From Dipetalonema caudispina (Eukaryota > Nematoda > Chromadorea > Rhabditida > Onchocercidae), in NCBI GenBank assembly GCA_013365325.1, contig JABVXV010000040.1, positions 124,001 to 188,000 of the forward strand: DNA of 64,000 nucleotides. Reading direction: 5' to 3'. The notes beneath the pieces are model-generated. The model was not told the DNA's origin. It ran no database searches and worked only from the letters and a program-made list of their open reading frames with translations. This document shows, one piece after another, positions 13,201 to 25,265 of this stretch (position 1 is its first letter; each line of letters opens with the position of its first letter). The translations under genes and the position numbers were made by a program.

Positions 13201-15487
13201 TTAAGTCTCAACACTACTACCAGATGTTCGAACGAGAGGAAGTGTAGAGTCAGAAAAGTGATTGGATGGCAGTGAAAGCGGTTCAGGTGTTAACCGTTTC
13301 CGAAGTCTTTTATTCGGCACAACGATTTCTTTTACAAATGAACCGCACAAAGCATCAACTTCATCGTAAAACCCAGGCGTGCTGATACGCGTCTGATGCT
13401 CTTTGCATAAGAAATGCTGAAATTAGTATATCTAAGAATCGACGTCTCCACAAGCTATTTGAATCATCAAGCATGGAATTTCATCCGACATATCTAATAT
13501 CCTCATTTTTTGGCCTAATCATGATAACACTTCACTGACCTACGAAGTATAATTTCTATTACCAGAAAATAATAGACCAAACATTTAAGTTCCATTTCTT
13601 CCGGTGAACTTTATATTGGAAAAAGTGATGCAAATATTTTCACAAAAATCAGGAAAAAAGATCGAAATAAACAAACCAGTTGTAAATCTTGGCAATCACG
13701 TGTACAAATATCACAGAATCCAGGTCCAACCCGACTTTTTGCTCGAGGTTTCGAAATCTTCGTTTCCTTCCTGGAAAAGTTGGAACTATTCATCAATTCA
13801 TAATATAAGAAGGCGATAAAGTATTGAAAAAATGAAATTAATTGAAAGTATCGAAAAATAAAACTAAAAAATCACGCCTAGTTTATGCCTCCGTTCCACT
13901 GCCTTCCCATATTGAACAATTTCGCACAAGAAATATTTGTGAAAAACGGAAGAAAAGATAATAAAATTTAAAATCTGCAATCAATGGAAAAACAGTACTT
14001 TCGCTTTAGGTATTCTGGAGAAGCTTTATGAAATATCGATCTTCCAGCTGCTTCGCCAACATAAATTGGTCGGAAATTAGAAGGTATTCCATACTCCTTC
14101 CAGGCAGGAGCATACTGGAGGCTGTTATCTTCAAATTTGATGAATGGTGGTGTTAGTTTGCGTATGCTTTTCTGTAAAAGGAAAACAATAGAACGAACTA
14201 GGTATCAACAGATAATGGCATTTATGAATGATGAAAGCATATACAATAGTGAATAATCTCTTGCTGTAAAAACGAACAACTGAAACTCTATATTTCTCTT
14301 TTTTTCTTGTCTTATTACTGAAAACGAGTGCCTCATCATGGTATGAAAAAGACAACTAGTAGTATCGAATAATGGCAAAATACCACATACTGCCTGCCAA
14401 AACCAAATGGTTTTAAAAACCTACATCATAACTTGATATGGACTAACGGTGATATAATTTCTACGTCATGGTTCATTCGCAACTTTTGCAGAAATCTCAG
14501 GATACAGTCTACAGTGAATATCCAGGATCACTTAATCTTTGTGTTCCTTTACACCAATGCAAACAGTTAAGAAATACATGCTGCTTCAACTCCTAATGGA
14601 ACACGCAAATATTTCCCACAACATCTTCTGAAACATTCTAAAACAACATACCTGTTTTTCCAGTTTCGGTTTTACAGGCGCCAACTTCGCTTTCTGATTC
14701 AGTTTAACTCGGTTCTTTACATTTGATAAAATTTGAAGGAAAGAAGTATATGTTCGAACACGGACACCGTTTTGCACAGCGACTCGAAGCAATACTGGCA
14801 AAGCACTGCAGTACTAAAAAAGATACAAGTACGAGCATAAAAACCAACAATGTTTTATTTTCAGGAAGTCAGTTATGCAGGCAAAGTGTAACACTACATT
14901 ATTGGTCAATGAGAGTAAGCAACGTTAAAAAAGCAATAATATTTCCAGTACCTACAGAATCGGTGATTTCTTCAAAAACAAAAAGAGAAATAAGTTAAGC
15001 ATCTCGAAGAATCAATTATACAATGTAGCTTACCTCAGGTGTAATTCTTTTCGTCTTCGTTACCCTTTCCAAGTATCGTGCATGCGGGTGATCGGTAACA
15101 ATACAAAAAGGCTTTTCACGATCATCATCAAGCGACTCCAAAACTTTCCCACCAAGAAGCTTGATGTCTCTCTATAACTAACTCTTCGTATAATCCGGTA
15201 AACTAGAAGTTTAAGCAAAATCTTTAATATTCATGTCAGCGAATAAAAAGCCTCAAGAGCACAATTAGGTCATAGAGAAATCTAGTAAGCTATAATCATG
15301 TCACTTCCCTCTACTACATTATTATAAAATAATCAGAATGGACCTCAAGCTGCAAACGGCTGTTTTCATCTTCTAAATCCAAAATAAATTCCAATGAACG
15401 AAGCGGCTTTTTGCCTCGTTTTATGATGAAACTATCGCTAAAAAAAGAAAGTGAGGTTGACGCTTGAGTAGTGTTATTGTCCGCCAT
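13201..15487 (-). CDS. DBF4: DBF4 homologue, regulatory subunit of CDC7 (DDK) kinase
   Basis: DBF4 binds and activates CDC7 so that MCM helicases can fire at S phase. Exons on the minus strand: 15487-15344, 15171-15034, 14813-14652, 14171-13999, 13770-13677, 13416-13201; all junctions agree in phase and give 308 residues. Motif N (BRCT-like): KKPLRSLEFILDLEDE, then RDIKLLGGKVLESL and KPFCIVTDHPHA, followed by VAVQNGVRVRTY, matching the family pattern of a helix ending in GVxI. Motif M: PPFIKFEDNS (exon 14171-13999), like the vertebrate PFVKVED. Motif C zinc finger: CDIC, nine residues, H, five residues, H, split between exons 5 and 6; the spacing is the canonical C-x2-C-x9-H-x5-H. It is less than half the length of human DBF4, with a short basic tail. 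An acceptor-like TTTGTTTCAG lies about 65 bases 5' of the ATG. I know of no good alternative family. Confidence 0.88.
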
Positions 15488-16676
15488 TTCGGTTCTTGAT
15501 TAACTGCTCTTTCTCTAATAATAACGCATTATCCACAAGCTAACTTAATTCTGAAACAAAAATTGAAATTTATTCTTAATCAAGTCGAACAATACAGATT
15601 ATTTGAATGCGTACGACTACTCAGCAAGATGATAACAAAGTAAAGTAAAATGAAAATGAATCCACCTGAGCTAAAATAACCCAAACAAAAATATAAAGAT
15701 GTCAAAATCAGCTTACATAATAATGAAATAGTACAGTAAATAGTAAGTATTATCATTTCTGTTCCCTCCCATTTAAGAATTACTTGATATATTCTCTTAA
15801 TATTATTAATATGAATGAACTTGAAAGAATGCTAATATCTCTGTGCTATCCTAAAACTCTTCCCACCAACCCACCCACATAAAAATCTTAACCTTTCATG
15901 AACTCTGCCCAAAACATAATTCTTCAGCAATTAAAACCGCCGCGTATTCCTAAGTGTGTCTTTGTGCAACACTGACTAGTCACTGTGAAAACTGTCATTT
16001 CACCAAGCATTAAATAGTAATTCCATTTTCTGATACTTACCTTTGATTTTTGACATGTTCCATATCAATCAAATGTGCTATTTCCTTCTTTCTTTTGAAT
16101 CAGATTTCCTTACTTCTACTGTACCCTTTTTTTTTTCTTCCACTTAACACTGTGGTCACTATAATGTCACCAAGGAAGGTCAACAATGATAGTAAAAGTA
16201 ATAGTTTATCCAACTTAATCAATCATTTTATTATTTTAAATAAACATGAGTACTAAGAGAAATAGGGAAATAATAATATAGAAAGAAATAAATCAAGAAA
16301 ACTACTATTTCACATAGCTATTTCAAGAGTCTTTCTTCACAAATTTCCTCCTGAAATCAAATAATAGTTAAGCTAAAGTAGGGAAATAATGGTTAGTTAT
16401 GTGAGGAGGACAAAAATATTGCAATCAATTTGTTGCTAATATCTTTCTAAATTACTCATTTAAATGTTAGCGTTGGATGAATTACTTTTTCAAATTTTGG
16501 TCGGCGTTACTCTGTGAACAATCCTCGAATATATTCTTTTCCAATGGAGAAAATTTTGGAATAATTTTCCGTATTTTTCTCCTGAACTATTGAATTGTTT
16601 AACAAAAAATTTAAAGATTTTCATGTTCGTTCAGATTAGCTTGACTGAGTTTATTTTCTTAGAAATCAGGAAAGAT
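15488..16676. other. Intergenic region upstream of DBF4 gene
   Basis: AT-rich, with no supported exon. On the minus strand a TTTTTGTTTCAG (about 15551-15562) lies just upstream of the DBF4 start codon and could be a trans-splice acceptor or a 5' UTR intron end. The rest holds the 3' flank of the next minus-strand gene. Nothing else recognised. Confidence 0.5.
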
Positions 16677-17644
16677 CTACTTATTGCGACATTTCTTGAT
16701 GAGTAATCTTCTACGTAAGCGATTACGGTCAGTTCGACCAGTTGAGCATAGAGCAACATTACATGCATTCAAAGTTGGTACTGAATAAAATTCACGCCAG
16801 TTACTACCAATCGTAAAATAATGTTCCTGAAAGAATCATTTAGGTTACATTTGTAGATGATCATATGTATCACAGAAGTTGAAGATATATCCTGATGGAT
16901 ATCTTACGTATGACAGTGCAGCATTGTTTGTTGTTTTATCATTTGTTTCCTCCAATCGGACAACTTCCATTGTTGCTTCCACTGCAAAGGTAATCATAAT
17001 TCAGAAATACTCAATTTAATCGTCAAAAAGAATAATTTTTAATTATTTTGTCTTTTCTAAAAATTTCATTTATTGTCTGCTTGTCTGCCACGGTATTGAA
17101 TCCAAAGTCAAAATAGCGAAGATTTTTTGGTTGAAATTCATATGAACTCGTACTAGCATTTCCTTCCGCTCCAGCTGCTATCCTTGATCCGCCAAAGGCG
17201 CATTTGTCATTTTTTATTTCTGATACACATTGCTGTTGCTGCACATTTTCAGTTGCACTAGCACTAGCACCGGTTTTAATTTCTGAGCTATCCTTTTGTT
17301 GCTCTTGTGACTGGAAATAGAAATTTGTTTCCGAGAGAATGAAACCTTTTTTGATTAAATTTCTAAACTTTGTCCCAGTCTTCAACAGCTTTATTTCTTA
17401 AAATCCTTTTTTCTTTACCATAACAGATTGCCAGAATTTTATAGGTAAAATTATTCACTCCAACGGATTTTATCGAGCCATTCAACGATTCATTGGAATT
17501 CACTTCTTTCATTCTTATTAATTGTGCGGAATTCACTTCCTTCCTTTCTATTAGTTGCGTATCATCAAGAGATTTTTCACGACCGAAAAAAGAAGTAAAA
17601 GCGATTAAAGATATGCATAACAACGTATTACATGATAATTTCAT
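16677..17644 (-). CDS. Unrecognised secreted nematode protein
   Basis: I do not recognise the family. The start is taken at the ATG at 17644, which opens a signal peptide (MKLSCNTLLCISLIAFTSFF). Exon A 17644-17369 (92 codons) contains two near-repeats of a KEVNS motif and a predicted-soluble stretch NNFTYKILAICYGKEKR. Exon B starts at 17310 after TTTCCAG and is rich in Gln, Ser, Ala and Thr, with three Cys. Exon C (16981-16908) and terminal exon D (16826-16677) encode EATMEVVRLEETND and then TLNACNVALCSTGRTDRN with a strongly basic C-terminus (RLRRRLLIKKCRNK). The donor of exon B is not clear: no good GT is in the right phase before the TGA near 17023, so that junction is uncertain and an exon may be missing. 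The likely product is a secreted, cysteine-containing, basic-tailed protein; function unknown. It lies upstream of DBF4 on the same strand, too far away for a classic operon. Confidence 0.6.
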
Positions 17645-18090
17645 CTTTTTTATACTACCTTGTATCTTATTGATCAAATTTAATGGGTACCCTTAATATA
17701 TTGAATTAAAATCACCGAGTAAATTGAAAGTTAACGAGTTACGAAGCTTAGCCAAATCTGCAATTTTAATTAGAGGTAGAGAGATTAATTTTCAAAGATT
17801 CACTTTTCGAATTTGCCGTCTTCGATATTCTGTTAGTGTCACGCAATAATTTCACAAAAGGGAAAAGATCCAGACATATTACTCTTTCAAGAATTTGAGG
17901 TGTTCTTTTATCAGCGAAAAATATCAGTAAAATTGTTGCAATCAGCTACAAACAAATCCTATCGTGAAAATACATTGTACATTATGTTTTATGTTTAGAA
18001 ATTTATCAAAATAAAAAAAAGAGAATAGTTTAGTAAAATGAAAAGGTAATTATATAGTAAAACGAAACGGTAATATTAGTGGTCGGACCT
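17645..18090. other. Short intergenic spacer
   Basis: About 450 AT-rich bases between two minus-strand genes. It is longer than the roughly 100-base spacing typical of nematode operons. No further feature seen. Confidence 0.5.
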
Positions 18091-18838
18091 TTAGGAATAG
18101 CAAAGTTTGAAATATGGATAAATTTTCAATTTTTTCTTCTCTTTCTGTTTCAAAATTAAGAGCATAGGAGTAGATTACATAGGCAATGAGTCTATCGATT
18201 CAAATATTAATTTAAATTCAACAATTTTATAAGAAACAAACCGAGAAAATCGCAATGATAAGAAGTACAACAGGTACATATATTGGATGCTCTTTCATGT
18301 TTATAAAGAGAAAAGTTGACCAAATAATAGCTGATCCAGCAGTTACGGCATTTACAGCTACGTATAATGAACGATAATCTATAAGTGGCATTTAATTCAA
18401 TCGATCATATCTTAAATAATGATAACATTAGACGATCGATTAATCTTTGTGAATCGGATGACTTATTTTGCAGGAAACAATATGATTTATAGCCAAGTTT
18501 TAGAAAATAATAAGTAAACCTTGACGATTTTGTTCAATGGCTGTTAGGCCAAGAATAGCCATAAATGTTTGGAAGATGAATAGAACAACAAGTTCCATTG
18601 CAATGGTATTGGCAACATAGCCCAACACTGTGAAAACGCATAAGCTAAGGGCCGAAATTGCATGTATCGATACGACCAAATGTAGCCAAGTGGGATTTCC
18701 ACCAGCAAACCTCAAAACTAATTTTTTGTAAGTTTTGAATCTTAAATTGCTAAAGACTCATCAAAATCTTATGATATAAATAAGAGGCAAAGTTAACGCT
18801 GATGTCGTCTTACTAATGAGCTTAATCCACATTTGCAT
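18091..18838 (-). CDS. Small four-helix integral membrane protein, family not recognised
   Basis: Four exons on the minus strand, 18838-18814, 18717-18520, 18378-18242 and 18144-18091, join in phase to give 137 residues. The start ATG at 18838 gives MQMWIKLI and splices into ILRFAGGNPTWLH. Four hydrophobic segments follow: around LHLVVSIHAISALSLC, TIAMELVVLFIFQTF, VAVNAVTAGSAIIWSTFLF and IYVPVVLLIIAIFS. The end is a short lysine-rich tail (KEKKKLKIYPYFKLCYS). No signal peptide, cysteine pairs or catalytic motifs. The topology resembles MARVEL-like or other small tetraspan proteins, and nematodes have several uncharacterised families of this size; I cannot choose among them. The last exon is supported only by its acceptor and phase. 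Confidence 0.65.
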
Positions 18839-20930
18839 TATCTCAACCAATTGCCAAGATTTAAGGAACAATAATGGTTAATCGAGAATTAAAAAAAAAC
18901 CCAATTACGGTGCAGTCGCTTTGTTGGCTTCTACATCCGAGCCAGAATAAAAAGATTGCATCGTTTTAAATGATAAATTTTTGTTAATTTTAAACATTTA
19001 TAAAATCACTTCTTTTTATTAATTTGTATGCAAATTTCTGTTCGATGACATGAAACGAATATTTCTGTTGCTTTCTCATAGTCTTCTGTGCCATTTCATC
19101 GAAGAAAAGGCAAATAAGATATGAGGTCACATATGTTAGCATGAATTAGTTCCTAAGATAGACAATATTTCTTACATTTCAAAGATGCAACACTTTAAAT
19201 TATCCATTACTTCCATGTTGTTCGATAATAAAGATTAAGTGATTGCCTAATTAATGATCATTTTTTATATTTACAGCTTTTAGGATGTGAAAATAAATTT
19301 AAATTAATAAACCGAAGATTACAAAATGCTTAATATTTAGAAAACCATAATGATATTCGAAGTGAGCAAACAATTGAAACACACAATAAAAAGTAATTTA
19401 TTCTTCAAATTCAAGCAACAAATTTACAAATGACAGCAATTATGACAAAACAACCATAAGACGAAGTGCCATTTTTTATATGCAACCTAATTTCTTATCA
19501 AACCATCTCAGTGTTGTGGATTTGTAAGCGATTGTTAACCAGAAGCAAAATTTGGTTATGTTTTTAGTAAGCCATTTAAATTCAACCTAAATCTACCTCT
19601 AATTTTTTCCGGCCTTCTAAAATTTTAGGAGTGGAAGACTTCCTCGGCCATCAAAAAATATACTCAAATTTTTAAAACTAAAAAAATCACGGGAATTTCC
19701 CTAATAAAATAAATCACGTTCTTTAGAGCGTGAATAATGGATACACTGGTTTTCATTTCTTTTTGACGATTAAATGAGTTAGATATTTAAATGGAAAATA
19801 AAAGAAGTTTACGGCTCGATTTCTACTGGATTATTTGTAGCTCCTTTTTCATTAATCCACAGAAAAGCGAAATGTAGGAAATGCTAAATATTAACCAAAG
19901 TGCATTTCCTAGTCACACATCTCAATGAATATAGAAATTGGTGCAGTTTTTACTTTTTTTCATTTACTTATTTACTGGCCCAGTAAGAATTATATTAAGA
20001 TAAATCAGGTTAATGCCATGATACTGTCAGACTGCAAATTTGTCTCACGCGATACATCCTGCATAATTCATGATCTTTTGAATCTTCTAAAATTAATGAC
20101 AACTTCATATTTCCACATACAGACTGTTGTACGTACATCGATGAACCACGTGGATAAGTATGCGTTCTTTTTCCATTGATTACATGAAACGATGAACCTA
20201 TCATCAACAACAGATCTGCTAAAAGCGGTTGATACCAATTGCCGTTCTAATATTTTATGTTTTAAACAAACAGACAACTAATTTTCTCATAAAGCTTTCC
20301 GAGCTGATCATTTTTCTACTTTTTCCGATTATCTTATTTCTTGAAATTGATCGACAACCCAAATTTGTTACACCATATGGAATCGCTATAATGGCGAAAC
20401 TAGACAAATATTACGCCTTAATAATTTTTATTAAAAAACAAAAGCTATCCGATATAGGTAGTGCATCCCAAAAATGGCAATTAAATTTAAAGAACAACTG
20501 CTCACTAAACATTAACATACATATAAATCTAAACTGAAAAACCATATAGTTAGTGCAAGGAAAGGGCTTGACAGTACCAAATTAAAAAAACCGCAAAAAT
20601 AAGGATTTCATGAAAATAATACGAAAGAACAAGTAATGCGAAAATTTGACCTCCTTTTCTCATCATCTTTCATATGTTTTTGAATATGAGATTGTTCTTG
20701 AATTAAAAAAAACCCTGATCATCTCGGTAGAATAGCACCAGAATAGTGCATCATCTATTCTCAAATTCAAATTTCATAAATAATTAATTTGACCTACACT
20801 TTAAACAAGCGTTTACTACTTTTTTACAACATCACCTTTGTACACGACATCACATATTTAGATTATCCTAATAAACTACAATTTTACAAAACAGAAACAC
20901 AGTAAGAACCTACAGAAACTCATGAAAAAC
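18839..20930. other. Intergenic region with a possible decayed exon
   Basis: AT-rich stretch between two minus-strand genes. No full gene was found. On the minus strand at about 20240-20150 a short open stretch reads NGNWYQPLLADLLLMIGSSF between splice-like sites; it is discussed in the findings. Other open frames here look random. Confidence 0.45.
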
Positions 20931-23900
20931 TTAGTGTTCATTATGAATCTGATTGTAGTAACTCTTATGTGTTGGATCGGAGATTACTTCTTGGACACCA
21001 ACAAGATCTTCTAGATATGTGTCCTTATAATAATATTCAAACCTGAAATTCACATAATGTTTGGAAATTGGTTGAAATCTAGATAGATAGAAGTTCAGAA
21101 GATGCAAAGACTTAAAAAAACCCGGCATAGTGAAATAATATAAGAAGTGATAACTATTACGTTTTAGAAACGAAAAAAGTGAAAACGACACACCATTGCT
21201 TTGTGTGTTTTCGTTCGCTGTCATCTACATATCATTCATTATTAAAGACTACACTGTATGCTAAATCATACCAATGTTACAAAGATATAAACAGCTTACC
21301 ATGGTTCCCCTTTCGTGAATGTACTGATTTTACTGAACCATCCAAATTTATCGCCTGTATTCTTGACTGCTGAATAAACATACGGTGTTTTTAGAATCTG
21401 AAAACAAATTTTACTCAAATTAATAATCCAGAACAATAGAATAGATGAAATTTGAGGGCATTTTGAGGAACTGAGAGGAGCGGAGAAGAAAGAACTTTCG
21501 CCCAACCAACAAGCTATGGAAATAGATGAATAAAAAACATTAGAATTACAAGTAAAATCAAATTATTTAAAAAAAAATCTCCATGTACAAACGAAAAAGG
21601 GCTAACCTCATTGTGAATACACTGAATGTAGCGACCAAGTTCTCGAGGACTCTGATATAATTCGCCACATTCATGCTCAGGAAAGTCAATAAATGCTAAC
21701 GCATGTGCTTCTCTTTTGTCCGTTACACTGGAAATTTTTCATAATTTATTACTTCAGTTCCTGTTGACTTTCATTTCATTGTCATCATTATTTCAGTGAT
21801 ACTCCAATCGATCACTTTGTTTTATTTCATTAATAACAAAACAGCCCAAAATGCAATCTTTGTATACTCTTAATTCCTAAGTAAAATAAATTAAGTATAT
21901 AAATATCCTAGTTTTAAAGAATACCAAATTGAAAATATTGGATAAACGATTACCAGAAAGACATCATGACAGAGATAATGGTATCGAGTACGATATATGC
22001 CATCAAAATACATGGCATCTATAGCACTGAACCCACAAGCAGACAATCAACACTGATGATAGGTACACCTACATATTACAAAAAAAGGAAAAGAAAGCGT
22101 ACAAATTTCGTGAAATGGAATAATCCATTTCGTTTTTTCCGCTTTCCCAAGTTCCAAAAACATCACTTCTGTGATGCTCATAGAAATCAAAATCCATATC
22201 TTCAATATCTTCGACAACGTTATCTACATTTCCAGGCGTTGTCCAGTCGTAAACCAAAATTTCGGAATACTTCCTATAATGATAGCCTGATAAGTATATA
22301 TCACGTGCTGTCAACAGGAATTAGAAGAGATTTCCCATTTTCGAACTTTCTCGAGGCATTTCCGTTAGCGTGCCTCAATAAGATATTAGTACACAATAAT
22401 CTCATTACCACACGTGATTTTACCCTGAACTTCAAAAGAATGTAAATGAACCTAAATTCTTTCAAAGCATCTTTGTATGAATCCTCGATTGTTTGCAAAT
22501 AAGTTCGATCGATAGTTTCTATCCTGCTTGCCTGAAATTAAGAAAAGTTACTAACTATAAGACCCAAATATCTTGAAAATGTAATTACAAATAAGTGTGC
22601 CATTTATTTATAAGTATATATCACTCATTTCAAATCGTTGAACTCTATAAACATTATAACAAGGTAACCAAAGAAAATGAATTTAGAAGTTATTCATTCA
22701 TAACGCTCAAAAAAAAACAAACATTGCCCTCCTGACGGATATTCTCAAGGCATTTATCGACCGGCACATCTAAATAAATGACCAGATGTGGCCAGAATTT
22801 GCAATTTGGTATCATATTCTTGCGCTCGATGTAATAGTAGGTGAAATCTAAAAAGTATGAAAGTATGACATATTAACTGCATCAATAGATTAATTGTGAA
22901 TCGTCCACGATCTCCTGAATTTTGAAAAATTAGAGAACGGAGGTGCAAAATAAATTACAAGTGGAAAGAAATATTGAATGAATGACCGAACCACCACATA
23001 TTGAAATATTGAATACATATTGACATATTGAAACATATTGAAATATGAAATACTGCAATATTGAAATCACGAACTAATCAAAAATCGAAACAACTACTAC
23101 TAAGTTAAATCATAATTTGCTTACATTCTGGTCCAATGTAATTTTTAGCTCGACATGCATTGGCGAAAATGAAATCAGTGTGCGGGGTACGTTCCAAAAC
23201 GACACCTTGACCTAAAAATGCAATATCACAGAAAAAATAAAACAACGAAATCATCTAGCGCATTACAAATTTCTGGTTATGATTTATTCTACACACTTTG
23301 ATTCTTTTTGTTCTTAAAGTCACTAAGACTACATTTTCGAAACCGGCTTAATAGAGTGAAATGAATGCCTCAAGCTTTTTTCAAACACATTATGTTTACA
23401 AAAACTGGAAAAAATAATGACTTTTCTGAGTTTTACCAGAGAAATTTGTCTCCATCATCTTTCCATCAATATTAGATAAGAAAAATGTAATTCAAGGTGT
23501 TAAATAATGTCAAGTAGTCTCATTTCGTTTTTGCATTGAGATACGGGTCTAGAGCGACAGCAAAGTCTGTTTCTATTCTCAAAACAAAGGTATAACACCT
23601 AACAGAGGAGCCCTGCTGAAAGTATGAAACCCCTTAGGCAAGTGACCAAATATCTTCATGCAAGTCATTCGAAAAACAAGATGAATTCTTACCAGTATTC
23701 ATAATATGTGCTAAAGCGTTCAAATACTGATCGAATTTACATCTAAGAACACGATCACGCATTTTTGCTGTATGGTCGTTGGAAGGGTCCTTGTAGAACA
23801 TATTCATATCAAAGAGACGGAAGGATTTTGGAAACTATAATTCAAAACGATTAACAAGGGATGAGTAAAATAGAAAAAAACAGTATCACTGTCCTTCACT

Positions 23901-25253
23901 CGTTATCAATGATATAACTTTTTTCACATGTGAAAAAACTTTAAGAAATTGACCATAGCCAATATTATATTTAGAAGAGATGCTCGCTTCATAGAAAATA
24001 CACAATATTTTCTAATATGACATGTTATTTCATCTAAACAACTGCTTAACCAGATAATCATCAAAATAATTTATAAGAACTGATTTTTTCGGCAAAAACA
24101 AGACTAACCAAATGATAGTAATTTCTATAATCGTTGCCAAAACGATCTATCAGAATTTCATCCATTTGAAATTCCGGAATAAAATAAAAACCTAGTCGAT
24201 CCGCAAGTGACCGAGCCATATCCGACTAAAAAACGTTACGTATGATATGAAAACGAAATTATGCAAAACAAGGTACGAGTTTTTTTGTTACATCTTTTTG
24301 TCCTTCTTTCGGTGTCATGAATAACTTTTCGGAACTAATTTTACCCCTTGAATAACTTGGATGACGTAAATCTTGAAAGAAATTCCACTGATGCATCATA
24401 CTACCGCACTTATGTTCTAGGAAGGATAAGATGAAAAAAGAAACAACAAGTAATTAGAAGAAATATTTCGCAAAAGTAATAAACTAAAGATGAAATAAAG
24501 CATTTTATGGAACACCGAAAACAGTAAGTCTGTGTAGTCACTTGTTACAGTAGTCTTTGGTCATCATGAGAGTGCATGTTGAAGACAATCAAGTATAAGC
24601 TATAGCAAACAGGTTCATGCTACCAATCATTAAATGACTTGTTCATCTAATCATTAAATTTTCCAGGTTTAGATCGATCTTCCTCCATCAAACATCTTCA
24701 CTTGGATGAAATTTTCAGAAATACTCTACATAGAGATTCGATCCTAAGAAGATGCTACTACTAGATTAAAAAAAAGCAGAAGCAACTAAGATCCAGCTAA
24801 TATCATTATCAATCATCATCACAAATTACCTTCTTCGATCCAATATTCCCTTCAACCACTATCAATTTCGAATTTTCATGAAATCTCTTTAGAGTCCGAT
24901 CAATAAGAACATGCTGCCATCGGTATCTGAATGAGAAAAACTTCAAATCAGATATGATCTTCTGCTTAAATTCACCTAATTATAAACAAAAGGAAATGAT
25001 GATTGTTGCTCAACAGCAAACAACTCACCATACAAGCATATAGATCGACATGACTTAAGTTTGGAAAAAAAAGGGCATACCCCTTCTCCTTATAAGGCCA
25101 TGGTTCTGGATAAGTATCTGGATCAAGTTTTAATTTACTCTTTTCAACAATTGTCCGCTTTTGACTGATAAACTGTGCAATCCCACCACACATCGACGAT
25201 GAAGTACGCAGTCGGGGACAGGTGCGCATCCAGTTACATAATGCACCTGCCAT
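20931..25253 (-). CDS. nuo-4: NADH dehydrogenase (complex I) subunit NDUFA10
   Basis: Accessory subunit of mitochondrial complex I with a deoxynucleoside-kinase fold. Eleven minus-strand exons: 25253-25081, 24926-24830, 24225-24109, 23834-23693, 23211-23125, 22847-22723, 22531-22452, 22273-22103, 21727-21607, 21397-21300, 21042-20931 (the last boundary within one base), giving about 440 residues, a normal family length. The N-terminus has Arg/Ser-rich mitochondrial targeting character, then LKLDPDTYPEPWPYKEKGY. The P-loop-like strand reads LIVVEGNIGSKK in exon 2. Exon 4 carries FRLFDMNMFYKDPSNDHT; exon 5 GQGVVLERTPHTDFIF; exon 6 FWPHLVIYLDVPVDKC. The C-terminal part shows LVYDWTTPGNVDNVVEDIE, close to nematode NUO-4. 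Exon 8 starts at 22273, because that acceptor is the only one that keeps the frame and restores the conserved RKYSEILVYDW. A trans-splice type acceptor lies 9 bases before the ATG. Confidence 0.93.
22996..23067. repeat. Imperfect ATATTGAA tandem repeat inside a nuo-4 intron
   Basis: About 72 bases built from variants of ACATATTGAA / ATATTGAA, seven or so degenerate units (ACATATTG, AAATATTG, ATACATATTG, ACATATTG, AAACATATTG, AAATATGAA, GCAATATTGAA). It lies in the intron between the exons 23211-23125 and 22847-22723. Confidence 0.75.
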
Positions 25254-25265
25254 CTTTATTTTCTG
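25254..25265 (-). promoter_or_regulatory. Spliced-leader acceptor and 9-base 5' UTR of nuo-4
   Basis: On the minus strand ATTTACAG is followed by AAAATAAAG and then the ATG. No matching upstream donor or coding exon is needed, so a spliced-leader trans-splice site is the simplest reading. It supports the chosen start codon. Confidence 0.5.

Noticed and set aside
20229..20537. Hydrophobic 102-codon plus-strand frame that looked like a membrane protein
   Set aside because: Very AT-rich with Ile/Leu/Lys/Asn bias expected from composition alone; starts on a non-ATG-supported context and has no motif.
22301..22498. Extension of nuo-4 exon 7 through the donor at 22452
   Set aside because: The extension is not conserved-looking, and the splice 22452 to 22273 restores the family sequence in phase.
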